DNA of 64,000 nucleotides from Bacteroidia bacterium Ga0077558 (GTDB lineage Bacteria; Bacteroidota; Bacteroidia; Chitinophagales; Chitinophagaceae): NCBI GenBank assembly GCA_001464625.1, contig LNFJ01000031.1, positions 1 to 64,000 of the forward strand, read 5' to 3'. Shown piece by piece: positions 34,486 to 44,856 of this stretch (position 1 is its first letter; each line of letters starts with the position of its first letter). The notes under the pieces were generated by a model. It saw only the letters and a program-made list of their open reading frames with translations, ran no database searches and was not told where the DNA came from. The position numbers and the translations under genes were made by a program.

Positions 34486-37400
34486 ATGAACATATCAGAA
34501 CTCAGTTTACGTAGGCCGGTACTTGCAATTGTAATGAATATTATTATTGTTGTGTTCGGTCTTATTGGTTTCAGATTTTTAGGGGTACGGGATTATCCGG
34601 CTATTGATCCACCAAACATTAGTGTTCGTACTTCTTACCCGGGTGCCAATGCAGATATTATTGAAACAGAGATTACTGAGCCATTAGAAAAAGCAATTAA
34701 TGGTATTGCCGGCATTAAAAACATGACTTCCAGCAGCAGTAATGGCAGCAGCAACATCAATGTGGAGTTTGATTTAAGTATTGATTTGGAAGCTGCCGCC
34801 AATGATGTAAGAGATAAAGTATCACAAGCTCAACGTTCATTACCTACTGACCTTGATGCACCACCCGTTGTTTCCAAAGCCGATGCAAGTTCTGACCCCA
34901 TACTTGCGATGACGGTGCAAAGCAATACCCGCAATCAATTACAAATGTCGGAGTATGCCAATAACGTATTAGTTGAAAGATTGCAGACAATACCCGGAGT
35001 AAGTGGTATACAGATATGGGGTGAAAAAAGATATGCGATGCGTATCTGGATTGACCCTACTAAATTAGTGGCTTTTAATATTACCGCAAATGATGTACAA
35101 GCTGCATTGTTGAGAGAAAATGTAGAACTTCCTTCGGGAAAAATTTCTGGTAGCAATACCGAATTAACGGTCCGCACTTTTGGAAAAATAAATACAGAAG
35201 AAGAATTCAATAACCTGATCATTGCCAATGTTGGAGGTGCCGATATCCGGTTATCAAATATTGGCGAAGCAGTATTGGGCCCAGAAAACGAAGAGACAGT
35301 TTTAAAAGGTGACGGTATTCCAATGATCGCATTGGCAGTTATTCCACAGCCGGGTTCAAACTATGTTTCCATCTCCGATGAATTTTTTAAAAGACTGGAG
35401 CAAATTAAAAAGGATGTGCCGGAAGATGTAAAGATCAATATTTCATTAGACCAAACTAAATTCATTAAAAAATCGATATTAGAAGTTGAAGAAACATTGA
35501 TAATTGCATTTTTACTGGTAGTAATGATCATTTATGGCTTCTTCCGGGAGTGGATCATTGCTATACGTCCCTTAATTGATATTCCTGTTTCGTTGATTGG
35601 TGCATTCTTTATCATGTACATGATGGGATTCACCATTAATGTACTATCCTTATTAGCAATTGTTTTAGCAACCGGGCTAGTGGTAGATGATGGCATTGTA
35701 GTTACAGAAAACATCTATAAAAAGATGGAGAAGGGAATGGATAAATGGCAAGCCGCTTTGGAGGGAAGTAAAGAAATTTATTTTGCCGTTATCGCCACTT
35801 CCATCACATTGGCCGTTGTGTTTCTTCCCATTGTATTTATGGAAGGATTTACAGGCCGATTATTCCGGGAGTTTGGAATTGTGGTAGCAGGTGCGGTATT
35901 AATTTCTGCATTTGTATCATTAACGCTTACACCGGTACTGAACGTAAAGCTTTCAAAAAAGAACCCACACAAACATTCCTGGTTCTACAATAAAACAGAA
36001 CCATTCTTTAGAGGGATGGAAAATGGGTATCAATCTTCTCTAAGAAAATTTATGAAAATAAGATGGATGGCATTTGTTATAATAGCTATCTGTATTGTTG
36101 GTGGGGTTTTTGTTTTCAAACAATTAAAATCTGAATTGGCTCCCATCGAAGATCGCAGTCAATTTCGTTTACAATTAAGTGCACCTGAAGGAACTTCTTT
36201 CGATGCCATGGATACATATGTAAACAGGTTGAATACTTTTATGCTGGATTCAGTACCGGAAAGAGATGTGGTTTTGAGTGTTACATCACCAGGTTTTAGT
36301 GGCACCGGTAATGCTAATACGGGTTTTGTAAGAGTTACATTAGTACCTCCTACAGAAAGAGATCGGTCGCAGAAAGAAATAGTGACAATGGTAAACAAGA
36401 ATATGTCGAAGTTCAACGAAGGCCGTGCTGTTGCTATTGAAGAACAAACTATTTCTGTAAACCGCCGCGGCGGTCAACCTGTGTCATTTGTTATTCAAAA
36501 TAATAATTTCGATAAGTTAACAGCTATACTTCCAAAAATTTTAGAGGAAGCAAGACAAAGTAAAGTGCTGTTAAGCCCGGATATTGACCTCAAGTTCAAT
36601 AAACCAGAATTAAGAGTTGAAATTGACAGATTGAAAGCAGCACAATTAGGTGTAAGTGTAGAAGATATTTCTCAAACATTACAATTGGCCTATAGTAATC
36701 GCCGCTTAGGATATTTCACCAGGGAAGGAAAACAATATTCTGTATTAGGTCAGGTGGCCCGTAATGACAGAGATGATCCAAATGATCTAAAAATATTATT
36801 TGTCCGCAACAGTCGGAGTGAATTAATAAGTTTGGATAATCTTGTAACAGTAACAGAATCAAATACACCTCCTGCTATTTATCACTTTAACCGATATAAA
36901 TCGGCAACCATTTCGGCTGGCCTTCAACCCGGTTTTACCATTGGTGATGGCATAGAAGAAATGGAAAAGATAACTGATAAAATGCTGGACGAAACATTTG
37001 CAACTTCTTTATCAGGTTCATCAAGAGATTTTAAAGAGAGTGGCGGTAATATTTTCTTTGCATTGATATTGGCTTTTGCTTTAATATTCCTTATTCTCGC
37101 TGCGCAATTTGAAAGTTTTATTGATCCATTCATAATAATGACAACCATTTTGCTGGCTATACCGGGTGCTTTTTTGTGCTTATGGATTTTCGGCCAGACA
37201 TGGAATATTTTTTCGCAGATTGGTGTTATTATGCTGATCGGTTTAGTAACCAAGAATGGTATCCTGATCGTGGAATTTGCTAATCAAAACCAGGAGAATG
37301 GAATGAAAAAAGTGGAAGCGGCTATTTTTTCTGCAACACAACGTTTACGTCCGATATTGATGACAAGCCTTGCGATGTCGTTAGGTGCATTGCCACTGGC

Positions 37401-37602
37401 ATTATCATTAGGCGCATCCTCTACCAGCCGTATACCGCTGGGTATTGTAATCGTGGGGGGGATTATGTTCTCGCTGGTACTAACATTGTACGTAATACCA
37501 GCTATGTATTCATTCTTATCTACCAAGAAAAAGAAAAGTGAAATTGACAAATACACGAACCCATCATCACAACAACAAGCAACTGTAGCCCATCAAGCTT
37601 AA
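34486..37602 (+). CDS. RND multidrug efflux permease (HAE1/AcrB type)
   Basis: A 1038-aa inner-membrane proton-driven pump. It has the internal duplication of RND proteins: an N-terminal helix (LAIVMNIIIVVFGLIGFRFL), a large periplasmic loop, a helix block (TLIIAFLLVVMIIYGFF), and the second half starting about residue 530. The proton-relay Asp pair is visible in ATGLVVDDGIVVTENIYKK. PGANADIIETEITEPLEKAI and SYPG are family marks. The length matches AcrB. The last 30 residues are hydrophilic and Gln/Ser-rich. Follows the adaptor by 71 bases and precedes the TolC-type channel by 9. Confidence 0.96.
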   Translation: MNISELSLRRPVLAIVMNIIIVVFGLIGFRFLGVRDYPAIDPPNISVRTSYPGANADIIETEITEPLEKAINGIAGIKNMTSSSSNGSSNINVEFDLSIDLEAAANDVRDKVSQAQRSLPTDLDAPPVVSKADASSDPILAMTVQSNTRNQLQMSEYANNVLVERLQTIPGVSGIQIWGEKRYAMRIWIDPTKLVAFNITANDVQAALLRENVELPSGKISGSNTELTVRTFGKINTEEEFNNLIIANVGGADIRLSNIGEAVLGPENEETVLKGDGIPMIALAVIPQPGSNYVSISDEFFKRLEQIKKDVPEDVKINISLDQTKFIKKSILEVEETLIIAFLLVVMIIYGFFREWIIAIRPLIDIPVSLIGAFFIMYMMGFTINVLSLLAIVLATGLVVDDGIVVTENIYKKMEKGMDKWQAALEGSKEIYFAVIATSITLAVVFLPIVFMEGFTGRLFREFGIVVAGAVLISAFVSLTLTPVLNVKLSKKNPHKHSWFYNKTEPFFRGMENGYQSSLRKFMKIRWMAFVIIAICIVGGVFVFKQLKSELAPIEDRSQFRLQLSAPEGTSFDAMDTYVNRLNTFMLDSVPERDVVLSVTSPGFSGTGNANTGFVRVTLVPPTERDRSQKEIVTMVNKNMSKFNEGRAVAIEEQTISVNRRGGQPVSFVIQNNNFDKLTAILPKILEEARQSKVLLSPDIDLKFNKPELRVEIDRLKAAQLGVSVEDISQTLQLAYSNRRLGYFTREGKQYSVLGQVARNDRDDPNDLKILFVRNSRSELISLDNLVTVTESNTPPAIYHFNRYKSATISAGLQPGFTIGDGIEEMEKITDKMLDETFATSLSGSSRDFKESGGNIFFALILAFALIFLILAAQFESFIDPFIIMTTILLAIPGAFLCLWIFGQTWNIFSQIGVIMLIGLVTKNGILIVEFANQNQENGMKKVEAAIFSATQRLRPILMTSLAMSLGALPLALSLGASSTSRIPLGIVIVGGIMFSLVLTLYVIPAMYSFLSTKKKKSEIDKYTNPSSQQQATVAHQA

Positions 37603-37611
37603 ATACGGATT

Positions 37612-38928
37612 ATGACGACTAAAAGAATTTTGTTAGCCCTATCATTTTTTATCACTCTTTCTACTTCGGCACAGCGAATGCTTACTTTAGAAGAGGCGAT
37701 TGCTACTGCATTAAAACACAACTACGATATTCAATTATCAAAAAATGATTCTGCCATAGCAGCTTTGGATTACTCTTATCGCAACGCTGCATTTTTGCCT
37801 CGTTTAAATGCTACAGCAGGAACTACCTGGAACAGTAATAATCAGCGGCAAACATTAGCAGATGGCACTAAGAGGGAACAAAATGGGATCAAATCAAGTA
37901 ACATCAATGCGGCACTCAACCTCAACTGGACATTATTTGATGGATTAAAAATGTTTGTGACAAGAGACAAAGCGGAAGAATTGATAAAGCTTGGAGAGTT
38001 AGGCATAAAAAATCAAGTGATCAATACTGTTGCAGTAGTTATTACCACATATTATGATATTGTAAGACAGAAGCAGCAACTAAAAGCAACTGAAGAACAA
38101 ATGTCATTGAGCCTGGAAAGAGTAAAAGTGGCACAATATAAATTAGACATTGGGGCAGGTGCCAAGCCGGATGTACTGCAGAGCAAGGTGGATAACAATG
38201 CACAAAAAGCTCTTCAACTGGATCAGCAGGCTACTATTGCTCAATTGAAAGAACAATTAAACCAGGCGATGAATATCAGAGATGCAGCTCCTTATGATGT
38301 GGCCGATTCTATTCCATTGAATATGAACTTAGCTCTTGGAGATATTCAAAACAGTATAGTGTTGACGAACCCCACTATTCAGATTCTAAAGAAAAATATT
38401 GACATAGCCGGACTTACTTTAAAAGAAAGAAAAGCAGAAAGATGGCCAACAGTTTCTTTTAACTCGGTTTATAATTTTACCCGTACCAATAATCAATCCG
38501 TTATTAATCCCTTCTCTCCTCTTTTTAACCAAAGTAAAGGGTTCAATTATGGCGTAACCACCAACATCCCGATTCTAAATAATTTCAATGCAAAACGCCT
38601 TGTTCGCCAGGCAGCGCTGGACATACAATATCAACAATTAGTATTGGAGAGCCAGGAAACTCAATTGAACCTGGCAGTGATCAATGCATTTTTGGAATAT
38701 GAGCAACAGAAAAAAGCATTGGCTTTAGAAGAGGAAAATATTTTATTGGCTAAAGAAAATGTGAGCATCGTATTCCAGGTATACCGGCTTAACTCTACTA
38801 CTCTTATTCAACTGAAAGAAGCAGAAAAAAGCCTGCAGGATGCACAAACAAGATTAATTACTGCCCGATACAATACCAAGTTGGCAGAAACTGAATTGTT
38901 GCGACTTAAAGGTGATCTGGTTAAATAG
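37612..38928 (+). CDS. TolC-family outer-membrane channel
   Basis: A 438-aa outer-membrane efflux protein. A signal peptide ([21 protein letters not shown]) is followed by the duplicated TolC repeat: [23 protein letters not shown] in the first half and a second coiled-coil pair with [27 protein letters not shown]. Gln/Ala/Leu-rich helices predominate. It is the third component of the efflux operon. Confidence 0.94.
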   Translation: MTTKRILLALSFFITLSTSAQRMLTLEEAIATALKHNYDIQLSKNDSAIAALDYSYRNAAFLPRLNATAGTTWNSNNQRQTLADGTKREQNGIKSSNINAALNLNWTLFDGLKMFVTRDKAEELIKLGELGIKNQVINTVAVVITTYYDIVRQKQQLKATEEQMSLSLERVKVAQYKLDIGAGAKPDVLQSKVDNNAQKALQLDQQATIAQLKEQLNQAMNIRDAAPYDVADSIPLNMNLALGDIQNSIVLTNPTIQILKKNIDIAGLTLKERKAERWPTVSFNSVYNFTRTNNQSVINPFSPLFNQSKGFNYGVTTNIPILNNFNAKRLVRQAALDIQYQQLVLESQETQLNLAVINAFLEYEQQKKALALEEENILLAKENVSIVFQVYRLNSTTLIQLKEAEKSLQDAQTRLITARYNTKLAETELLRLKGDLVK

Positions 38929-38950
38929 TTTTTAGTTGCAGGTTTGTAGC

Positions 38951-38958
38951 TATTTTTG
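38951..38958 (+). promoter_or_regulatory. Candidate -7 box (TATTTTTG) for purE
   Basis: A perfect TAnnTTTG match 14 bases before the purE ATG (38973), which would let purE be transcribed independently of the efflux operon. TTTT 17 bases upstream is a weak -33 candidate. Confidence 0.35.
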
Positions 38959-38972
38959 ACAAAACAATTTTC

Positions 38973-39485
38973 ATGAACCCACTTGTAGGAATTATAATGG
39001 GAAGCGACAGCGACCTGAATGTAATGCAAGCTGCATCGGATATTTTAAAACAGTTTGACATTCCTCATGAAGTAACAGTTGTATCGGCGCATCGTACTCC
39101 ACACCGCATGATAGAATATGCACAAACAGCAAAAGGCAGAGGACTAAAAGTAATTATCGCCGGAGCAGGCGGTGCTGCACATCTACCGGGCATGGTGGCT
39201 TCTGTTACAGTATTGCCTGTTATTGGCGTTCCAATAAAATCTTCCAACTCAATTGACGGCTGGGATTCGGTACTTTCTATTTTACAAATGCCCAATGGTG
39301 TACCAGTGGGTACGGTTGCTTTAAACGCTGCAAAAAATGCGGGAATACTGGCAGCAGAAATTCTTGGTACGGCCGATGAATCCGTTTCCCAAAAAGTAGC
39401 TGATTATAAAAATTCCCTGAACAACGAAGTAATAGAGAAAGTAGAAAAAATGAAAAGAGAAGGTTGGGAAAATAAGTTTGATTAA
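38973..39485 (+). CDS. purE: N5-carboxyaminoimidazole ribonucleotide mutase
   Basis: A 170-aa class I PurE, converting N5-CAIR to [20 protein letters not shown] is the N-terminal substrate loop, followed by [15 protein letters not shown] (catalytic His) and [48 protein letters not shown] completes the fold. All catalytic motifs are intact. The class I form pairs with PurK, which is encoded 5.9 kb upstream. Confidence 0.96.
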   Translation: MNPLVGIIMGSDSDLNVMQAASDILKQFDIPHEVTVVSAHRTPHRMIEYAQTAKGRGLKVIIAGAGGAAHLPGMVASVTVLPVIGVPIKSSNSIDGWDSVLSILQMPNGVPVGTVALNAAKNAGILAAEILGTADESVSQKVADYKNSLNNEVIEKVEKMKREGWENKFD

Positions 39486-39487
39486 CA

Positions 39488-40420
39488 ATGATAAAGTCTC
39501 GCTACCTTTTTCTATTATCACTTATTTTTATTTTCTCCTGCAAAAATGACAATACCATATTGCAGGAAGTAAATATCTTACCCCACTACCCTTCCGCTTC
39601 TGGTATTGAATATATCAGCAAACAATTCTTCATAATCGGTGATGATGCGAATAATTTATTAGTACTTGATAGTAATCTCCATTCCATTGATTCTCTGCCA
39701 CTTTATTCTTTTGCAGAAAAAAGAATTCCTAAAAAAGTAAAGGCCGACCTGGAAGCCATTTTAATTACACCAAAGAATAAATTATTATTACTCGGTTCAG
39801 GTTCTTTATCTCCTTATCGGAATATCGCCTGGCTGATAGACCCGGTTAAGAAACAAAAAGATAGTATCCGGCTTGATACTTTTTATCAGCGTTTGCTTTT
39901 GTACGGGTTGAAAGAAATAAATATTGAAGGTGCCTGTGCAATTCCTGGCTCCATCATTATTTCTAACAGGGGCAGCAAAGGATTTCTAAAAAATCATCTT
40001 GTATTTACCGATAATTCTTTTTGGGAAAAACAAAAAATCGCAACTGTTACCAGCATGCTGGTTGGTTCGAATACAGACAGTTCGGTATTCAATGGAGTTT
40101 CAGGTTTAGCTTATGCAACTAAAAGCGATCAATTAATATTGACTGTATCAACAGAAGACACCAGGAATAACGTAGATGATGGTGCCATTGGCAAAAGTTA
40201 CCTCTGGCTGGTAAAAAGTATATCTTCTAAAAAGAACTGGAAAGCCATCAACCCCGATCGGATGATTGACCTGGAAGAAATTGATCCCCGATTTAAAGGG
40301 CAAAAGATTGAATCTGTATGTATAACAAAAGAGACAAAAAATTTTCTCTATCTCACCCTTGTTGCTGACAACGATAATGGCAGCAGTACCCTCTTTAAAA
40401 TGGTAGTGGAAAAGGATTAG
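39488..40420 (+). CDS. DUF6929-like lipoprotein (predicted beta-propeller)
   Basis: A 310-aa protein with lipoprotein signal MIKSRYLFLLSLIFIFSC (Cys18). The mature sequence has propeller-like repeats (FFIIGDDANNLLVLD, KNKLLLLGSGSLSPYRNIAWLID, NFLYLTLVADNDNGSSTLFKM) and a characteristic ADLEAILITPKNKLLLLGSGS segment. I place it in the DUF6929 family from memory, with moderate certainty. Function unknown; an enzyme-free or phytase-like propeller is possible. It starts two bases after the purE stop. Confidence 0.7.
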   Translation: MIKSRYLFLLSLIFIFSCKNDNTILQEVNILPHYPSASGIEYISKQFFIIGDDANNLLVLDSNLHSIDSLPLYSFAEKRIPKKVKADLEAILITPKNKLLLLGSGSLSPYRNIAWLIDPVKKQKDSIRLDTFYQRLLLYGLKEINIEGACAIPGSIIISNRGSKGFLKNHLVFTDNSFWEKQKIATVTSMLVGSNTDSSVFNGVSGLAYATKSDQLILTVSTEDTRNNVDDGAIGKSYLWLVKSISSKKNWKAINPDRMIDLEEIDPRFKGQKIESVCITKETKNFLYLTLVADNDNGSSTLFKMVVEKD

Positions 40421-40501
40421 TGATAAAACTAATAAAATGTAGTATTTTACTAATACATTTTATAAACCAACTTATTGTCCTTATCATATCAACCCTTGCT
40501 T

Positions 40502-42694
40502 ATGATAATATTTACCCGCATTACAACACTTTTAGTACTGGTTTCTATTTCTTTAAATGCTATAGCACAAACGCCGCTAAAGGTGAGAGATGCCAGCATT
40601 AAGGGGTCGCAAACATTTGCTATCGTATTAGGCGTATCAAAGTATAAATATGTACGGCCTTTAGCTTACGCAGATAAAGACGCTATTCTTTTCAAAGATT
40701 ATTTAAAGTCGCCCGGCGGTGGCAGCGTTAAAGATGAAAACATTTTTATGCTGTTAAACGAGAAAGCTTCCAATGCCAATTTTTGGGGGAAAGGTTTTCA
40801 ATGGCTGAAAGCAAAAAATCTGCAACGTGGCGATAAACTTTTTATATATCTCGCCGGACATGGTGATGCCATAGACGAAGACCAATTCTTTTTCCTGGGA
40901 TATGATTGTAATCCTGCTGGTGATAAAAATAATTACCTGGTATCAGGTGCTATTCAATTATTCAACCTGAAGAAAAAAATTGCCAATGAAACTACTAAAG
41001 GAGTAGAAGTATTTTTCATTATGGATGCCTGCCGTTCTAATGAATTACCCGGAGGCGCCAGTGGTCAAAATTTTTTAAACTCTGCTATCTCCGAGAAGAA
41101 AGCCGGTGAAATAATTATGCTGGCAACAGCGGCCGGACAAGAATCATTGGAAGATGCTTCTATTGGAACTGGCCAGGGTTTGTTTACTTATTATTTGGTA
41201 GATGGATTAAATGGTGTTGCAGACTCTGATCGAAATCCAGATGGGAAAATATCATTTACGGAAATACAAAATCATGTAAATAAAAATGTTCCCTCCATTG
41301 CCCAGCAACGTTTTCGCAGAAAGCAAGATCCCTATTTCTGTTGCAATGAGAATAGCGATAAAATTATCAGTAATGTGGATACTGCTTATCTAAGAAAATG
41401 GCTGCAAAAGAAAAAACAGGAAACAAGACGTGGTGGTGGCAATTCATTCACAGGTTTTGCAGATATGCAATTCCGTTTGTTTGAAGCAGATACATTGCTT
41501 ACAGAAACCTATGATCGTTTTAACCGGGCAGTAGAAAATAAAAACATAACCGGCAACTCTTCTGCAGAAGAGTTTTTTCAACAACTAAATACAAAATTTC
41601 CGGGCAATCCATACACTTTGGATGCTAAATCAACTTTAGCAGTTGAATATATAAATGAAGCACAGGCAAGAGTAGACCGCTATCTTATTTGTGGTGATGA
41701 TGCTTCTGACAGAATTAAAAGAGAAAATACAGCCGCTGCTGACAATCTTGAAAAAGCAATCGCTATGGTGCGGGAAGATGATGCTGATTTTGCTAACTCA
41801 TTATTAGGAAGAATGTATTTGCTAAGAGCTGGTGGCAACAATGCAGATATTCAAACTTCATTACGGAGTGCTTACGGAGCATTAGCGATTGACCCCAACG
41901 GTGCTTATATCCAACATAAGCTGGCACAACTCCATCTCACAAATAAAAATAATGACAGCGCATTATACTATGCAGACAAAGCAGTAAGAACAGCACCAAA
42001 CTGGGCTTGTGCATTAACAACACTTGCCCTGGTAAGAAATGCCGCTAACGAACCAAATAAAAGCGATACAAAAAAGCAAACTAAAAAACCGGTAAGGAAA
42101 AGTAGCTTCGGCGGTGTAACCGGAGCAGGCCTCAGCCAGTTAACACCAACTTTTTCGGCTGATGGTCAATCAACCATTACGGGTGTTAATCCCAGGGATA
42201 TTTTAAAAGCTGACCTCGGTATTATTTATCAAATTGGGTTAAGCTCCAACATATCTATTCGTCCTTCAACTGTTGTATCCATGGAAGGTGGTGAACTAAT
42301 ATATGAAAGAAGACCTCCTACCGGCGGGCAAGTATTCAGAGATACAGTATCGCTGAAAAATACATCCGTAACAGTTGCCCTTCCGGTAATAATACATTTG
42401 TCCAGCAAGAAGATTGCGCCATACATTTCGTTGGGACCATCTTTTACTTATATGATCAGCCAGGAGGAAGAAACATCAACCATTGTTCCGGTTAAAAAAT
42501 CGGTGATGCTGGGTGATGCTGCCTTTGGTGTTGATATTGGTCTTGGTAAAAGCAGGTTGATGATTTCTCCCGAATTAAGGTACACACAAGGGTTTAATAA
42601 TTTAAAAGGAGATGGCAACGGAGAATTCAGTCGTACCATTTCATCGTTAAAGAAAAGAGGAATAACGTTTAGTATTTATTTGAGAGGAAGGTAA
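40502..42694 (+). CDS. Secreted caspase-like peptidase fused to TPR region and outer-membrane beta-barrel
   Basis: 730 aa from ATG 40502 (the track's TTG start adds nine residues). A signal peptide (ITTLLVLVSISLNAIAQ) precedes a peptidase C14 caspase domain: KLFIYLAGHGDAIDE (His120) and VFFIMDACRSNELPGG (Cys177) form the expected dyad. FTYYLVDGLNG and a Ca-binding-like DSDRNPDGKISFTE segment follow. Residues about 380-520 are TPR-like helices (ALAIDPNGAYIQHKLAQLHL). The last about 185 residues look like a PorT-type outer-membrane barrel (APYISLGPSFTYMIS, LMISPELRYTQGF). Bacterial caspases are usually cytoplasmic or fused to soluble sensors, so this surface-tethered form is unusual. It follows the DUF6929-like gene on the same strand by about 80 bases. 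Confidence 0.85.
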   Translation: MIIFTRITTLLVLVSISLNAIAQTPLKVRDASIKGSQTFAIVLGVSKYKYVRPLAYADKDAILFKDYLKSPGGGSVKDENIFMLLNEKASNANFWGKGFQWLKAKNLQRGDKLFIYLAGHGDAIDEDQFFFLGYDCNPAGDKNNYLVSGAIQLFNLKKKIANETTKGVEVFFIMDACRSNELPGGASGQNFLNSAISEKKAGEIIMLATAAGQESLEDASIGTGQGLFTYYLVDGLNGVADSDRNPDGKISFTEIQNHVNKNVPSIAQQRFRRKQDPYFCCNENSDKIISNVDTAYLRKWLQKKKQETRRGGGNSFTGFADMQFRLFEADTLLTETYDRFNRAVENKNITGNSSAEEFFQQLNTKFPGNPYTLDAKSTLAVEYINEAQARVDRYLICGDDASDRIKRENTAAADNLEKAIAMVREDDADFANSLLGRMYLLRAGGNNADIQTSLRSAYGALAIDPNGAYIQHKLAQLHLTNKNNDSALYYADKAVRTAPNWACALTTLALVRNAANEPNKSDTKKQTKKPVRKSSFGGVTGAGLSQLTPTFSADGQSTITGVNPRDILKADLGIIYQIGLSSNISIRPSTVVSMEGGELIYERRPPTGGQVFRDTVSLKNTSVTVALPVIIHLSSKKIAPYISLGPSFTYMISQEEETSTIVPVKKSVMLGDAAFGVDIGLGKSRLMISPELRYTQGFNNLKGDGNGEFSRTISSLKKRGITFSIYLRGR

Positions 42695-42722
42695 ATACAA
42701 AAGTAAAAAATCAAAAGCTGAT

Positions 42723-43166
42723 TTAGACAATATCTTTATCAGTCTCACTATTGATGTGAGTAAAAAAGTTATCCCAATACTTTTTTGTAACGATACCAAC
42801 ATAATATCGTCCCGATACAATAAAATGAATTATAAGCCATAATAAAAATATAGGTTGACCATAAAAAATTAGAGTGTGAAAACTATCGGTTTTACCTATA
42901 GATACTGTCGTAATAGCAATTCCAATACTAAAAGACAATATACCCGAAAGTCCAAGTAGTAAGATTAAACCTAGCACTAATACTCCAACTTTATGGTTCC
43001 AAAAAAAAAGTGCAGTACAAATTGATAAAAAAATAAGTCCCAAATAATGCTTCCATATTAACAAATAACCACCCGAAGTTGCCAAGTAAATTAAAATTAT
43101 TGCAGAAATAAATAAAATAATAAGAGGAATATAATCTAATAGTTTTTTTATTCTATTTTTCGACAT
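42723..43166 (-). CDS. Hypothetical small membrane protein
   Basis: A 147-aa protein with about four hydrophobic helices (YIPLIILFISAIILIYLA, HYLGLIFLSICTALFFW, VGVLVLGLILLLGLSGILSF, FLLWLIIHFIVSGRYYVG), a basic N-terminus (MSKNRIKKLL) and an acidic C-terminus (INSETDKDIV), consistent with N-in orientation. No family recognised. Ends 28 bases from the convergent caspase gene and starts about 28 bases downstream of the bshC stop. Confidence 0.6.
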   Translation of the reverse strand: MSKNRIKKLLDYIPLIILFISAIILIYLATSGGYLLIWKHYLGLIFLSICTALFFWNHKVGVLVLGLILLLGLSGILSFSIGIAITTVSIGKTDSFHTLIFYGQPIFLLWLIIHFIVSGRYYVGIVTKKYWDNFFTHINSETDKDIV

Positions 43167-43194
43167 ACGGATAAACTAATTCAAAACACTAAAT

Positions 43195-44796
43195 TTATTT
43201 CTCACTCATCACCACAAATTCCTGCTCCAGCCCTAACGAATTGTCATATAGCTGCTGAATAAAATCTCTCCCCCATTTTGCATAATAGTAAGTTAGATTT
43301 TCCCGGCGTTCTTGTAAGCCATTGCCCGGAAATAATTGTGCCTTTATAGTATGTATCTGTCGCTGCCTGTCACCGAACTTTCTTTTTTCTGCCCGTAACA
43401 TTTTCTTTTCTAACTCTTGCAGGCGATAAAGAGTTTGTATTTTTAACGCCTCCACATGCTTTTCTAACGTAACATCAATAGCAGCGGCTTGTTTTTTTAT
43501 ACCACTGTACATTTGTTCTGTTTCTAAGAAAGTACCATTTAGTTTTAATTTCTTGTCTGTTTCCCTTGCTACCAATCTATTCACCAGCTCTTGTTCGGGC
43601 AAAAAGAAATCTTCTGTAGTAAAACCGAGTTTACTGATGGCTTGTTGCCATTTTTTTTCTACTACCAAAAAAGAGTTGCGCAATACCAATACCGGGAAAG
43701 GCACTTTATAATGTTCAAATAAATTTTTTAATTGCAGCCAGTAAGCTGTTTCACCACCGCCACCAATAAAAGCGATGTTGGGCAAAATCGTTTCCTGGTA
43801 TAAGCCTCTTAAAATTACATTCGGGCTAAACCGCTCAGGATGCTCTTTTAACTCGGTAAGAATTCCCGTTTCAGAAAAACTCTCTTCCCCATTTACTACT
43901 TTCCACTCTCCATTTACCTTTTCTATCCTGTCTCTTCTATCATCTTTCAAATAAAACAAATTGATCTCTCTTGGATTTGCCTGCACTTTATACCCTGCTG
44001 CTGTTAGATTAGCTGCTGTTTGCTCTACGATACCCGATGCAGTCTGGTGCAGCAAATCATCTTCAAATATTTTTGCGGTAAGCCTTTTCAAATTCGCATT
44101 ATCGGGAAGTAATATAATTAATCCATATTCAGCAAATAAGGTATTCACAAAACTAAATGTTGCATCCTGTATGGTAGATCCTTCTTTATAATGCTGACGA
44201 AGTAATTCAACAATTTCATTCCCTGAAGAATGTACGGTCACCTGCCCTTCTATTGCATCAATCAATTTTACCAGTTGCTTATCGATCTTCATTCTGCCAA
44301 CTGCACCGGTTTGTTTGGTAGTCCAGGCTAATTTTTCTCCACCCAACCAGATATGATTTAACTCATCCAGGTCTGCATCTTCAGTACCAATATAAAATAC
44401 CGGCACAAAATTATTTTCTGGCAGTGATGCAGACAACTGTTCCGCTAATTTAATAGCATGAAGAATTTTGTAAATAAAATAAAGAGGGCCTGTAAAAATA
44501 CTATTCTGGTGTGCAGTGGTAATGGTGAATGTATTCTCCGATAATAAAAGCTCGATATTAGTTTTTGTTTTATCAGAAACTGTCACAGCTGCATATTGCT
44601 TCTTCAATTCTTCTACGAGCACTTTACGGTTAACAGTAAAATGCTTTCTTTCTTCAATTGCTTTTTTAATTCCCTGCTTAGTTGGCGGCTGTCCAAAAAA
44701 TGGTTGTAGTGCTGCCGCCTGGTCAATATAATCTGCTGCTATCTTTGAGAAAGCTCCTGTTTGCCGGTAAGGTAATCGGGTAGTTGTACAATCCAT
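43195..44796 (-). CDS. bshC: Bacillithiol biosynthesis cysteine-adding enzyme BshC
   Basis: A 533-aa cytoplasmic enzyme proposed to add cysteine to glucosamine-malate, the last step of bacillithiol synthesis. Characteristic segments are FTITTAHQNSIFTGPLYFIYKILHAIKLAEQL, PVFYIGTEDADLDELNHIWL, FSPNVILRGLYQETILPNIAFIGGGGETAYWLQLK, and the C-terminal coiled coil (LYRLQELEKKMLRAEKRK). The length and order match the family. With bshB1 at 16 kb two of the three core synthesis genes are present; bshA is not in the window. Confidence 0.93.
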   Translation of the reverse strand: MDCTTTRLPYRQTGAFSKIAADYIDQAAALQPFFGQPPTKQGIKKAIEERKHFTVNRKVLVEELKKQYAAVTVSDKTKTNIELLLSENTFTITTAHQNSIFTGPLYFIYKILHAIKLAEQLSASLPENNFVPVFYIGTEDADLDELNHIWLGGEKLAWTTKQTGAVGRMKIDKQLVKLIDAIEGQVTVHSSGNEIVELLRQHYKEGSTIQDATFSFVNTLFAEYGLIILLPDNANLKRLTAKIFEDDLLHQTASGIVEQTAANLTAAGYKVQANPREINLFYLKDDRRDRIEKVNGEWKVVNGEESFSETGILTELKEHPERFSPNVILRGLYQETILPNIAFIGGGGETAYWLQLKNLFEHYKVPFPVLVLRNSFLVVEKKWQQAISKLGFTTEDFFLPEQELVNRLVARETDKKLKLNGTFLETEQMYSGIKKQAAAIDVTLEKHVEALKIQTLYRLQELEKKMLRAEKRKFGDRQRQIHTIKAQLFPGNGLQERRENLTYYYAKWGRDFIQQLYDNSLGLEQEFVVMSEK

Positions 44797-44856
44797 AATA
44801 TCCCGTAAAAATAAAATTTGTTAGCCAGCGATTTGATACCGTTCTTAAAATTAACG

